NCBI GenBank assembly: GCA_028293125.1 | Contig: JAQGPJ010000034.1 | Location: 25,406 to 89,405, forward strand | Reading direction: 5' to 3' | DNA: 64,000 nucleotides | Origin: Verrucomicrobiales bacterium | GTDB taxonomy: Bacteria; Verrucomicrobiota; Verrucomicrobiia; Verrucomicrobiales; V1-33 | Position numbers and translations under genes: made by a program | The notes under the pieces: model-generated | Seen by the model: the letters and a program-made list of their open reading frames with translations, nothing else | The model's database searches: none | What the model was told of the DNA's origin: nothing | Shown: one piece after another, positions 31,217 through 39,553 of the stretch | Position numbering within the stretch: position 1 is the stretch's first letter | Layout: each line of letters opens with the position of its first letter

Positions 31217-31340
31217 GCGGCCGGTTCATTTCAAGGCCTTCCGGTTGTTAATTCCGGATGGCCCTGGTTTTGCAGGCACTCCTGCGCGCTGATTTTATAA
31301 CGTCGAAACGGATTTCAGACCCATCGTAATGACGCGTTTA

Positions 31341-31988
31341 TTATTCGAAGAAGGATTTTACACGATCAGCATCAAACCAAGTCCCAAATACATAGTCCGT
31401 GCCAACCGCCTTCCCGTGACATTGAACGCAAGTTTCCAGGCGGCCTGACTCAATCTTTGATTTATCCTCAAAATAGAAATACTCCCAATCCCCATGATCG
31501 GGATCGAATCCCGCCGCCCGCTTCACCATGCCGCCAACACCGACGGCGGCATTCCCGCTTCCTGAAAGCAGCTTATGCTTCACAATCACCGATCCCACAG
31601 GATACAAGCTGCCTTTTTTGGGGAAAGCTTTGAAGGCTGACTCATTCATATAGATGTGGATCAAGGAGCGGGCATGCGGACCTTTCACAATGCGTGCGGC
31701 CTGTATCTGATCCTCACTCACGGTGATGCATTGTATTGCCAGTTCATAATTGACATAAACAGCTTTGTCCGTGACTTTAATATAACCATTATCGTAACTG
31801 GCTGCAATCTCCGCGACAGTCGGTCCGGCTCCACCATCCGCGTTGGGAGAATTTTTTCCGAGCGCTGCATTCGCGTCCTCCTGCGCGGTGAAAGCTCCGG
31901 CTTCCCCCTCCCCTCCCGCTGGCTGTTTTGAGCAGCCCGCTAAAAGAAAAGCCGCCATGGCGCAGGCAGGAATATTGAAATGGATCAT
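31341..31988 (-). CDS. Cytochrome P460-like lipoprotein
   Basis: 215 residues from ATG at 31988, chosen because it begins a lipoprotein signal (MIHFNIPACAMAAFLLAGCS, lipobox LAGC). The C-terminal part carries a c-type haem motif CVQCHGKAVGTDYVFGTW, and the body (VSEDQIQAARIVKGPHARSL, SVIVKHKLLSGSG, DWEYFYFEDKS) matches the cytochrome P460 family. P460 cytochromes bind haem with an extra lysine cross-link and oxidise hydroxylamine or detoxify NO; this role is not proven here. Lower GC than the neighbours. Expected to be anchored to a membrane and face the periplasm. Confidence 0.8.
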   Translation of the reverse strand: MIHFNIPACAMAAFLLAGCSKQPAGGEGEAGAFTAQEDANAALGKNSPNADGGAGPTVAEIAASYDNGYIKVTDKAVYVNYELAIQCITVSEDQIQAARIVKGPHARSLIHIYMNESAFKAFPKKGSLYPVGSVIVKHKLLSGSGNAAVGVGGMVKRAAGFDPDHGDWEYFYFEDKSKIESGRLETCVQCHGKAVGTDYVFGTWFDADRVKSFFE

Positions 31989-32096
31989 CACGTCCTGGAC
32001 ACGGGCCCAAGGCTTGCCGTTCAAAATTCGCAACCGCATCCGGGATGCTCCAGTGCAGCCCTTTTTGTCCGGGCCGTCATCCCCGGCCAAGTGCCG

Positions 32097-32366
32097 TCAG
32101 CCAGTGACGCCGCTGCTGATAAAAAGGCGGCGCAGCCCCTTCATCGCCGCGCTGAACGCCCCGGCGGCTCCGATACCGAAAAACAGAATGGCGACGAACG
32201 CCAGTCACCACCGGCCGCCTCTCTCCTTCTCCAGAACCGCCTGCCAAGGGGCCTCCGGATTCACCCGGCAGACAGTGGTCTGACCCACCGGATGCCGGCC
32301 AGCGGCGGCCTCCGCCGCTCCGCGGTTGCTGCTGGAGGTGGAACCCCGGTCAAAATCCAGCCCGCC
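32097..32366 (-). pseudogene. Remnant of a DUF3592-like membrane protein, with an in-frame TGA
   Basis: The minus-strand frame reads LDFDRGSTSSSN, then TTVCRVNPEAPWQAVLEKER, GGRW, a TGA at 32207-32205, and LAFVAILFFGIGAAGAFSAA to SSGVTG and a final TGA. The CRVNPEAPWQAVL block followed by a membrane helix resembles the end of DUF3592 proteins. There is no N-terminal half: the frame opens only at 32366. This is the content of the 396-bp gap between the P460 gene and nadK. Confidence is limited because the fragment is short. Confidence 0.42.
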
Positions 32367-32384
32367 TCACCGTCTGTCCCTGAA

Positions 32385-33251
32385 CTAAATCGAACTCCCG
32401 GACCATTTCAGCTTATCCCGGAGCACCTCGTAAAAGGAGTCCTCACGGAAAGCGATCAGCGGCACTGTCCACGGGGCTTTCCGCAGGATCACCGGCTGGT
32501 GCCGTGCCAGCGACCACGCATTGCCGCCATCCACATTGAGCAGCACCTCATCCACCGGATCCACCGGCAGGATCTCCAAGGTGATATTATCATTCACCAC
32601 AAAGGAGCGGTTGGACAGCGCATGCGGACAGATGGGTGTCAGACAGAAGACACCGGCTTCGGGATTGATGATGGGACCACCGGCGGAAAGGCTGTAGGCG
32701 GTGCTGCCGGTGGGGGTTGAGATGATGAGTCCGTCCCCGCTGTAGCGGTTGAGGAAATCCCCGTTCACCTTCACTTCGAGATGGATCAGCCGGGAAAAGG
32801 TGCCGCGCGTGACGGTGACCTCGTTCATTCCACCCTCCACATAACAGGTGCCGTCCTTGTCAGTGAACTCCGCCTGCACCAAGCCCCGGTGGGAAAGCCG
32901 GTAATCGCCTGACAGCACCGCGGTGACAAACCGGGGGATCTCCCGCTCCGTGGAGGTGGTCAGAAACCCCAGGTGGCCGGTGTTCACCGCTGCCAGCGGC
33001 TTCACGCTGGCACCCAGCAGGCGGGCAGTCCGCAAAATAGTGCCATCGCCTCCCAGCACCACGATCACGTCGGCACCGGCGGCAAGCTCCTTCAATGAAA
33101 GCGGCTCCGGCGCACCGAGCAATCCCGCTGCGGCCTCCTCCAGAATCACTTTTGCCCCTTGGGCGGTAAAGGCATCCTGCAGACTGCGCACATGGTGTGC
33201 GGCCTCGGATTTGGTGGGGTTGGCGACAATGCCGATGACCGGGTGCTCCAT
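32385..33251 (-). CDS. nadK: NAD kinase
   Basis: 288 residues. NAD kinase motifs are clear: VVLGGDGTILRTARLL (GGDGT), NTGHLGFLT, NEVTVTRGTFSRLIHLEV, RYSGDGLIISTPTGSTAYSL and SAGGPIINP. The enzyme uses ATP to phosphorylate NAD to NADP in the cytosol and is usually essential. It lies 130 bp downstream of ftsW on the same strand and may be read through from the division cluster. Confidence 0.97.
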   Translation of the reverse strand: MEHPVIGIVANPTKSEAAHHVRSLQDAFTAQGAKVILEEAAAGLLGAPEPLSLKELAAGADVIVVLGGDGTILRTARLLGASVKPLAAVNTGHLGFLTTSTEREIPRFVTAVLSGDYRLSHRGLVQAEFTDKDGTCYVEGGMNEVTVTRGTFSRLIHLEVKVNGDFLNRYSGDGLIISTPTGSTAYSLSAGGPIINPEAGVFCLTPICPHALSNRSFVVNDNITLEILPVDPVDEVLLNVDGGNAWSLARHQPVILRKAPWTVPLIAFREDSFYEVLRDKLKWSGSSI

Positions 33252-33381
33252 GCGGGAAATGTGGGGTTGCCGTGCGCATCCCCTATGGGCGAGGGCCGGC
33301 GGACACGCCAGGGAAATCCCGGGGGCCCGCGAAATTCCATAATGCCGCCGGATGGGATCCGTGCTCCCTCCCAGCGTCCTG

Positions 33382-34539
33382 TCACCGGGGGTGAATTTCG
33401 AAATCGTCCTCCGCCAGACGGGTTTGACGGTGAATATTGAGGAGAATGCCCACCGCGGCGAGACAGGAGAAAAGATTGGAGCCCCCGTAGCTGATAAAAG
33501 GCAGCGGCATGCCTTTGTTGGGCAGGCAGCCGGTGGTCACGCCGATATTGATCGCCGCCTGTCCCACAATCAGGGAAATCAAACCGAATCCCAAAAGCTT
33601 GCCAAAGCGGTCAGGCGCCTGAATGGCGATGCCCATGCCGCACAGCCCCGCCATGGCAAACAGGAGGAGAACGCCCGCAGTGCCCTTCAGGCCCAATTCC
33701 TCCCCCACGATGGCAAACACCGAATCCGTGTGCGGCAAAGGCAGATAATACATCTTCTGCCGGCTCTCTCCCAGCCCCTTGCCGTCCACGCCGCCGCTGC
33801 CGATGGCTATAATGGCCTGCGTCTGCTGGTAGTTCATGTCCTTGATTTCAGCCTTCAGTTTGCTGACGTCGGGATCATCGAGGTGCAGGAAGGCCGTGAC
33901 GCGTGCTTTGCGGTTCTCGATCTGATTGATAGTCGCGCCCAGCAGCACGCCGCCCAGCAGCACCGCGCCCGCCATATAAACCAGCCGGGTGCCGGCCAGA
34001 AACAGGATGCCCGCGCAGGCGAGAAAGATAAGCGAGGCCGTGCCCAGATCGACTTCCCCCGCAATCAGGCCCACCGGGACAGCGATCACTCCCAGCGGAT
34101 AAATGAATCCCCACAGAATGTGCTTCCGCCGGTCACGGAAACGGGTGCACCAGGCGGCCAGCCCAATAATGGCCGTGATCTTCGCCAGTTCCGAAGGCTG
34201 TCCCTGAACATTGCCCACACCCGGAATGCGGACAGCGATCCAGCGGCTGGCACCGCCCTTGGTGACACCCAGGCCAGGCACATAGCAAAGAATCAGCAGC
34301 ACCACCAGCACCCAGAACACCGGCCAGGCCCAGCGCTCAAGCAGGTGATAGTCGGTGAACGCCAGGATGCCTGCCACGCCCAGTCCCAGCATCAGCCATG
34401 CCGCCTGACGGCTCACACTGGCCATGGCGTCCGCCTGCCCCTCCAGACTGTAGGCCCCCGTGCTTTGCAGCATCACGAATCCCAGCGCTGTCAGCAGCAG
34501 CACGCTGATAACGAGAAATCCGGCAAGTCCGCGGCTCAT
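33382..34539 (-). CDS. ftsW: Cell division peptidoglycan glycosyltransferase FtsW
   Basis: 385 residues with about ten membrane helices. SEDS-family marks: GGASRWIAVRIPGVGNVQGQ, PSELAKITAIIGLAAW, GLIAGEVDLGTASL, and PLPFISYGGSNLFSCLAAVG near the end. FtsW polymerises glycan strands at the septum with the transpeptidase FtsI, whose gene is in the same cluster. Position after murD (and the LysM gene) is typical for a dcw cluster. A GGCT repeat directly precedes the start codon. MurG, MurC, FtsQ, FtsA and FtsZ genes do not follow; nadK does. Confidence 0.96.
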   Translation of the reverse strand: MSRGLAGFLVISVLLLTALGFVMLQSTGAYSLEGQADAMASVSRQAAWLMLGLGVAGILAFTDYHLLERWAWPVFWVLVVLLILCYVPGLGVTKGGASRWIAVRIPGVGNVQGQPSELAKITAIIGLAAWCTRFRDRRKHILWGFIYPLGVIAVPVGLIAGEVDLGTASLIFLACAGILFLAGTRLVYMAGAVLLGGVLLGATINQIENRKARVTAFLHLDDPDVSKLKAEIKDMNYQQTQAIIAIGSGGVDGKGLGESRQKMYYLPLPHTDSVFAIVGEELGLKGTAGVLLLFAMAGLCGMGIAIQAPDRFGKLLGFGLISLIVGQAAINIGVTTGCLPNKGMPLPFISYGGSNLFSCLAAVGILLNIHRQTRLAEDDFEIHPR

Positions 34540-34565
34540 GGCTGGCTGGCTGGCTGGCTGGCTGG
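34540..34565 (-). repeat. Tetranucleotide repeat (GGCT)6 abutting the ftsW start codon
   Basis: Twenty-six bases made of six GGCT units plus GG (CCAGCC units on the coding strand) end at the base before the ftsW ATG, exactly where a ribosome binding site would be. Short tandem repeats of this kind change length by slippage. The tract replaces any Shine-Dalgarno sequence, so copy number would change spacing and structure of the translation start region. Confidence 0.85.
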
Positions 34566-34588
34566 AAAAAGGATGGCGGACGGACGGA

Positions 34589-35689
34589 TCAGTGACGGAC
34601 AGTGATCTTCAGCACCTGGCCCAGCTGCAGCTTGCCGGGGTCCGAGATGTTGTTGGCCCTCATGACCTCCGACGGTGAAAGTCCGTAACGGCGGGACACA
34701 TTGTAAACAGTGTCCCCCTTCTGCACAACGTGCGTGCGGCTGCCTCCGCCGCTCTGGGTGGAGGATTTGGGTTTGGAGGTGTCGGACTTTTCCTTTGTCT
34801 GTTTGGTTTTCGGCGGATGGTCCCCGTCCTCATTCACCCGGCCGGCGCGTGGGACGCTTTTCTCCCTGGCTTTCTCCTGGGTTTTCGAAGCCGTGCGCTC
34901 CAAGGGTTTGGCACTGGCGGGGGAGGACCGGGGAACGGAATCCTCCTCCACTGCATGGTCATCACGCTGGTACGGATTCTCCTGACCGGTCTTCATCGCA
35001 AACCCGCGGGCCCCGGGTGCCTGACCGTTGGTGGCGGCGAGGACAGCGACCGGGGGAGCACCTGTGCGGGGACCGGTGCCGGGCGTGGGGGTGATCACGC
35101 GCTGGTTCGCCTGGGGAATCGTCAGATGGGTGCCGGCGCGGAACTCCATCCCGGGGTTGGCAGCCTCCAGCTCCTTCATCGTGATGCCGTATCTGGCGGC
35201 GACCAGCACCTTGCTTTCGCCCGGCAGCATGACGTGGACCTGATATTGGTTGCCACCCGTGTCCACAGGAGTGTCCTCGGAAACCTCCCCGGCACGGGGC
35301 GCTGCGGCACCGGCGGCCACAGCGGCCGCCAAGCCGGTCGGATTGGGCGCTGCAGGGTGGCTGGAATCATTGGCCGCCACCGGGCGGGCGGGCGGTGGCA
35401 CCGCGCTGGCATTCGCCTGGCGGGTGGCCTGCTGCTCGGCATTCTGATCATCCTTCCCAAAGACATGGAAGGCGAACAGACCGCCGACGGCGACCAGATG
35501 CAGCACCAGCATCACGGCGAAGGCACGGGACATGCGGATCTGCGGCTGATCCGGATCCCAGTCCTCCTCATGCTGCCGCGCCAGACTGGCGGGCAGGCGG
35601 TGTCCATGGTCGCGCGCGCTGGCGGGATTCCAGATGCGGGCGGAAAGCCGGCGCAGCGTGCCGGTGATTTCGGAGGCTGATGATTTCAT
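34589..35689 (-). CDS. LysM peptidoglycan-binding membrane protein within the division cluster
   Basis: 366 residues from ATG at 35689, which overlaps the murD stop by 4 bp (ATGA); the frame continues upstream but only inside murD. A cytoplasmic N-terminus of about 55 residues is followed by a membrane helix (AFAVMLVLHLVAVGGLFAFHVF). A LysM-like module sits at about 165-215 (VHVMLPGESKVLVAARYGIT) and a clear LysM at the C-terminus (THVVQKGDTVYNVSRRYGLS to LGQVLKITVRH). Charged, low-complexity linkers join them. LysM binds GlcNAc in peptidoglycan, so the protein may tether the cell wall to the membrane at division sites; that is an inference from position. An uncommon member of a dcw cluster. 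Confidence 0.88.
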   Translation of the reverse strand: MKSSASEITGTLRRLSARIWNPASARDHGHRLPASLARQHEEDWDPDQPQIRMSRAFAVMLVLHLVAVGGLFAFHVFGKDDQNAEQQATRQANASAVPPPARPVAANDSSHPAAPNPTGLAAAVAAGAAAPRAGEVSEDTPVDTGGNQYQVHVMLPGESKVLVAARYGITMKELEAANPGMEFRAGTHLTIPQANQRVITPTPGTGPRTGAPPVAVLAATNGQAPGARGFAMKTGQENPYQRDDHAVEEDSVPRSSPASAKPLERTASKTQEKAREKSVPRAGRVNEDGDHPPKTKQTKEKSDTSKPKSSTQSGGGSRTHVVQKGDTVYNVSRRYGLSPSEVMRANNISDPGKLQLGQVLKITVRH

Positions 35690-37029
35690 GGCATGGTCGG
35701 CAGTTGCTGGACAATTTGGCGGAAGACATCCCCGCGGTGGGCATAGCTGGTGAACATGTCGAAGGACGATGTTCCCGGGGCGAAAAGAATGGACTGGCCG
35801 GGGGCTGCGGCGGCGAAGGCACGGCTGACCGCCTCCTCCAGACTGGCGCAGGGCACACAGGGAGCGGCGGAGGCCCAGCACTCCGCCAGGGCGGGGCCGA
35901 TCTCCCCGATGGTGAAAACATGGGAGGTTTTCTCCGCGATAAGCGGCAGCGCGGGTGTGTAGTCCAGACCTTTCTGCTTGCCGCCGGCGATCAGCACCAC
36001 CGGCTGCTCCTGACCGCGCAGAGCGCTTTCCATGGCGTGCGGATTTGTGGCCTTGGAGTCATTGAGGAATTCCCTTCCCTGCACCGTGCCCACAGGCTCG
36101 CAGCGGTGGGGCGGTGGCACAAAGCTGGCCAGCAGCGGCGGCAGAGTCTTCAAGGGCACGCCCCAGGCGGTGACCGCAGCGAGAGCGGCCATGATGTTCT
36201 CGGCATTATGCCGCCCGCGCAAAGGAGTGTCCGCCAGGGTGATGACGGCGTGGCCGTGATGCCGGATGACCCCGCTGTCATACGTCCAGTCCGTGTCCTG
36301 ACGCCACGCGCTGAAGGTCACCGGCCGGGCAGCCAGAGGGGGATAGGTTTCAGCTCCGTTGATCACGGCGGTGTCGGACGGTGACTGGCGCTCAAAAATT
36401 CGAAGTTTCGCCGCGCGGTAGGCCTTCAGTGAGGGATGGCGGTCCAGATGATCGGGCGCGAAGTTCATCCACACCGAGACCCGGGGCTGGAAAGTGTCGA
36501 TCAGTTCCAGCTGAAAGGAGCTGACCTCCACCGTCAGCACGTCCAGCGGGTCATCCGCCAGCACCACATCCGCCAGGGCACGGCCATAATTGCCGCAGGG
36601 CACCGTGCGCCGGCCGGAGACGTTCAGAAGGTGGGCGATGAGCCCGGTGGTGGTGGTTTTGCCATTGGTGCCGGTAATGGCGATGATGGGAACCGGACTC
36701 TGGCGGGCGGCGAACTCGATTTCACTGATGCAGGGCAACCCGGCCTCCGCCATGCGGCGGGCCAGCGGCCAGGAGGGATCAATGCCGGGACTGAGCACCG
36801 CCAGATCAAAACCGCCGCCGCCGGTGAGCGCCGCCGGGCCTGTGAAAACCGTGAATCCCTCCTCCCGCGCCGTCCTGGCCGCAGCCTCCAAACGCGTGGC
36901 CTCCCCGTCGTCCAGCAGCGTCACCTCCGCTCCCAGACGCTGCGCCAGCCGCGCCGCCGCCATGCCGCTGGTTCCCATGCCCAGGATGGCGTGGCACTGG
37001 CCGGAATATTTGGATGAGGTGGCAAGCAT
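35686..37029 (-). CDS. murD: UDP-N-acetylmuramoyl-L-alanine--D-glutamate ligase
   Basis: 447 residues. Mur ligase pattern: N-terminal Rossmann-like region (AILGMGTSGMAAARLAQRLG), ATP loop IAITGTNGKTTTTGLIAHLL, EVSSFQLELIDTFQP, NFAPDHLDRHPSLKAYRAAK, and C-terminal FLNDSKATNPHAMESALRG. MurD adds D-glutamate to UDP-MurNAc-L-Ala in the cytosol. The gene starts 7 bp after mraY and overlaps the LysM gene by 4 bp. Confidence 0.97.
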   Translation of the reverse strand: MLATSSKYSGQCHAILGMGTSGMAAARLAQRLGAEVTLLDDGEATRLEAAARTAREEGFTVFTGPAALTGGGGFDLAVLSPGIDPSWPLARRMAEAGLPCISEIEFAARQSPVPIIAITGTNGKTTTTGLIAHLLNVSGRRTVPCGNYGRALADVVLADDPLDVLTVEVSSFQLELIDTFQPRVSVWMNFAPDHLDRHPSLKAYRAAKLRIFERQSPSDTAVINGAETYPPLAARPVTFSAWRQDTDWTYDSGVIRHHGHAVITLADTPLRGRHNAENIMAALAAVTAWGVPLKTLPPLLASFVPPPHRCEPVGTVQGREFLNDSKATNPHAMESALRGQEQPVVLIAGGKQKGLDYTPALPLIAEKTSHVFTIGEIGPALAECWASAAPCVPCASLEEAVSRAFAAAAPGQSILFAPGTSSFDMFTSYAHRGDVFRQIVQQLPTMP

Positions 37030-37036
37030 GGCGTTT

Positions 37037-38176
37037 CTAGCGGAGTTTCAGCGTGGCCAGGCCCAGCATGGCGCAGAGCAGGCTGAGGATCCAGAAGCGG
37101 ACAATCACCTGGCTCTCCTTCCACCCCTTCAGCTCGAAGTGATGGTGGATCGGCGTCATCTGGAAAAGCCGGCGCGGGGCACCGTAGATTCTGCGGGTGA
37201 TCTTGAACCAGCTGACCTGCATCATCACGGACAGGGCCTCCATGACGAACACGCCGCCGGCGATCAGCAGGACGACCTCCTGCTTGCAGCAGATGGCGAC
37301 CGACGCGATGCAGCCGCCGATGGCCATACTGCCGGTGTCACCCATAAAAACGCGGGCCGGATAGCAGTTGAACCACAGGAAGCCCAGGGCGGCCCCCATC
37401 AGTCCAAAGCAGACCGGCACGAGTTCGCCGGCCAGGGAGTTGTGCTCGATATTCAGATAACCGGCGATCTTCACGTTGCCGGTGACATAGCAGAAAATGC
37501 CGTAGGCCAGGGCGGTGCTCACCGTGCAGCCGCTGGCCAGGCCATCCAGTCCGTCCGTGAGGTTCACCGCGTTGGAGCAGCCCACGATGACGACCGCGAA
37601 GAACACGACCGTCAGCCAGCCCATGTTCTGCACCTCGAACAGTTCCTTTTTGATGAAGGGAAGCTGCAGGTGCGCGAAGTAATTCTCCTGTCCCGGCAGC
37701 ATGTAGAGCACGCAGCCGGCCCCGAGCCCCACCGCCCACTGCACTGCCAGCTTGCCCCGGCTGCTGACCCCCCTGGAGTTTTTCTTGCTGACCTTGAGGT
37801 AGTCATCCACATACCCCAGTGCCCCCAGACCCAGGGTCACGAAGAGCGTGATCCAAAGGAACATATTGTTCCACCGGCAGCACAGCAGCGCTGCAATCAC
37901 GAGGGTGCCGATAATCAGCACGCCGCCCATGGTGGGGGTGCCGGCTTTTTTCCCGTGCAGCTCAAAGAGTTTGTTGACCTCCTCCCGGGTGCGGATGGGC
38001 TGACCCATTTTGAGGGAGATCAGCCGGCGGATCACGCGGTCGCCGAACATCACACTGAGCGTGAAGGCGATCACCAGGGCCGCAACCGCGCGGAAGGTCT
38101 GGTACTGCAGGACGTTGGTAAGCTTAGACACGAAGCCGCCCCGAGTGTCAAAAATTTCGAAGATCCAGTAAAACAT
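37037..38176 (-). CDS. mraY: Phospho-N-acetylmuramoyl-pentapeptide transferase
   Basis: 379 residues with about ten membrane helices. Signatures: GKKAGTPTMGGVLIIG, DDYLKVSKKNSRGVSSRGK, NAVNLTDGLDGLASG, GDTGSMAIGG and PIHHHFELKGWKESQVI. MraY moves phospho-MurNAc-pentapeptide onto undecaprenyl phosphate to make lipid I at the inner membrane. The start ATG at 38176 lies 3 bp after the murF stop, in line with tight coupling in the cluster. Confidence 0.98.
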   Translation of the reverse strand: MFYWIFEIFDTRGGFVSKLTNVLQYQTFRAVAALVIAFTLSVMFGDRVIRRLISLKMGQPIRTREEVNKLFELHGKKAGTPTMGGVLIIGTLVIAALLCCRWNNMFLWITLFVTLGLGALGYVDDYLKVSKKNSRGVSSRGKLAVQWAVGLGAGCVLYMLPGQENYFAHLQLPFIKKELFEVQNMGWLTVVFFAVVIVGCSNAVNLTDGLDGLASGCTVSTALAYGIFCYVTGNVKIAGYLNIEHNSLAGELVPVCFGLMGAALGFLWFNCYPARVFMGDTGSMAIGGCIASVAICCKQEVVLLIAGGVFVMEALSVMMQVSWFKITRRIYGAPRRLFQMTPIHHHFELKGWKESQVIVRFWILSLLCAMLGLATLKLR

Positions 38177-38179
38177 GGT

Positions 38180-39553
38180 TCAGGCGGCAGCGGATTCGAT
38201 GACTTTTTCCATGGCGGCGGAGCGGCTGCCCTTGACGAGAATGAGGTCGGCGGGCGTGGCGGAAGCACGGAGCCAGGCCGCGCATTCCGTCTGGCTGGCG
38301 AAAGCGGCATGTCCGGCGGGATCAGCCCCGCTTTCCAGAAAACCGCGGCTGATCAGCCCGGCATCCCCGCCGCCCACCACGCAAAGGAAATCAATGCCCT
38401 CCCGGTTGGCGGCGGCGCCCAGCGCCAGATGCTCCGCCGGTGCGGTGGGTCCGATCTCCCCCATGCGCCCCAGCACGGCGATGCGCCGGCCTTCGCAGGC
38501 AAAGCTGAGCAGGGTGTCCAGGGCGGCGCGCATGGAGTCGGGGTTGGCGTTGTAGGTGTCGTCGATAAAAGTCAGCCCGGCGGCTTTCCGCATCTGGAGC
38601 CGGCCCTTGGTCAGGACAGCACTTTGCAGGCCGTCGGTGATGTCCTCCAGCCTCAGTCCGAAGTGCCAGCCGGCGGCGGCGGCCAGCGCGGCGTTCCCGG
38701 CCATGTGGCGGCCCGGGACGGGCAGCAGGACGGGGCCGGAGGTTCCGTCAGGAAGATGCAGGGTGAAGGCGCAGCCGGCGGCGGAGCTTTCCACATTCTC
38801 CACCCGGATGTCCCCCTGTCCCACACCGGCGGTCAGCACCGTGGCCTGGCAGCGCCGGGCGAGGCTTGGCGAGAAACGGTCATTGGCATTGAGGATCACG
38901 CAGCCGTCAGGATGCACCGCCTCGGCCAGCATGCCCTTCTCCAGCGCGATGGCCTCCTGGGTGCCCATGTATTCGAGATGGGCGGTTCCGATATTGGTGA
39001 TAATGGCGGCGTCCGGACCGGCGATATCAGCCAGGGGCCCGATCTCGCCCGGATGGTTCATGCCCAGTTCAAAAACACCCAGCATGTCACCGGCATCGGC
39101 GCTCAGCACCGTCAGCGGCAGGCCGATGTGGTTGTTCAGGTTCCCGCGGGTGGCGCACACTTTGAAGGTGCGGGAGAGCACCGCGCTGGTCAGATCCTTG
39201 GTGGAGGTCTTGCCATTGCTGCCTGTCAGTCCCAGCACCAGCCCGCCCCATTCGCGGCGGTAGGTGGCGGCCATCATCTGCAGGGCCGCCAGGGTGTCCG
39301 GCACCCGGATGACCGCGCAGGTCTCCGGCACGCTCACCGGCTTGCTGACCAGCACCGCGGCGGCTCCGGCCTGGGCGGCCTGCCCTGCAAAATCATGGGC
39401 GTCAAACCGTTCGCCAACCAAGGCCACAAACAGCGAGCCCGGCACCAGGCCGCGCGTGTCCGTGCCCACGTGGGTGATGGCGGTGTGCGGCGGGCCCTGC
39501 ACGAGCACGCCACCGGCCCATTCGGCCAGGGTGGTCAGTGTTTGAGGAATCAT
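38180..39553 (-). CDS. murF: UDP-N-acetylmuramoyl-tripeptide--D-alanyl-D-alanine ligase
   Basis: 457 residues. LVLGLTGSNGKTSTKDLTSA is the ATP loop, FELGMNHPGEIGPLADI and TNIGTAHLEYMGTQEAIALE are typical MurF blocks, followed by DDTYNANPDSMRAALDTLLS and GRMGEIGPTAPAEH. MurF adds D-Ala-D-Ala to complete the pentapeptide precursor. The ATG overlaps the murE stop by 4 bp (ATGA at 39550-39553). Confidence 0.97.
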   Translation of the reverse strand: MIPQTLTTLAEWAGGVLVQGPPHTAITHVGTDTRGLVPGSLFVALVGERFDAHDFAGQAAQAGAAAVLVSKPVSVPETCAVIRVPDTLAALQMMAATYRREWGGLVLGLTGSNGKTSTKDLTSAVLSRTFKVCATRGNLNNHIGLPLTVLSADAGDMLGVFELGMNHPGEIGPLADIAGPDAAIITNIGTAHLEYMGTQEAIALEKGMLAEAVHPDGCVILNANDRFSPSLARRCQATVLTAGVGQGDIRVENVESSAAGCAFTLHLPDGTSGPVLLPVPGRHMAGNAALAAAAGWHFGLRLEDITDGLQSAVLTKGRLQMRKAAGLTFIDDTYNANPDSMRAALDTLLSFACEGRRIAVLGRMGEIGPTAPAEHLALGAAANREGIDFLCVVGGGDAGLISRGFLESGADPAGHAAFASQTECAAWLRASATPADLILVKGSRSAAMEKVIESAAA

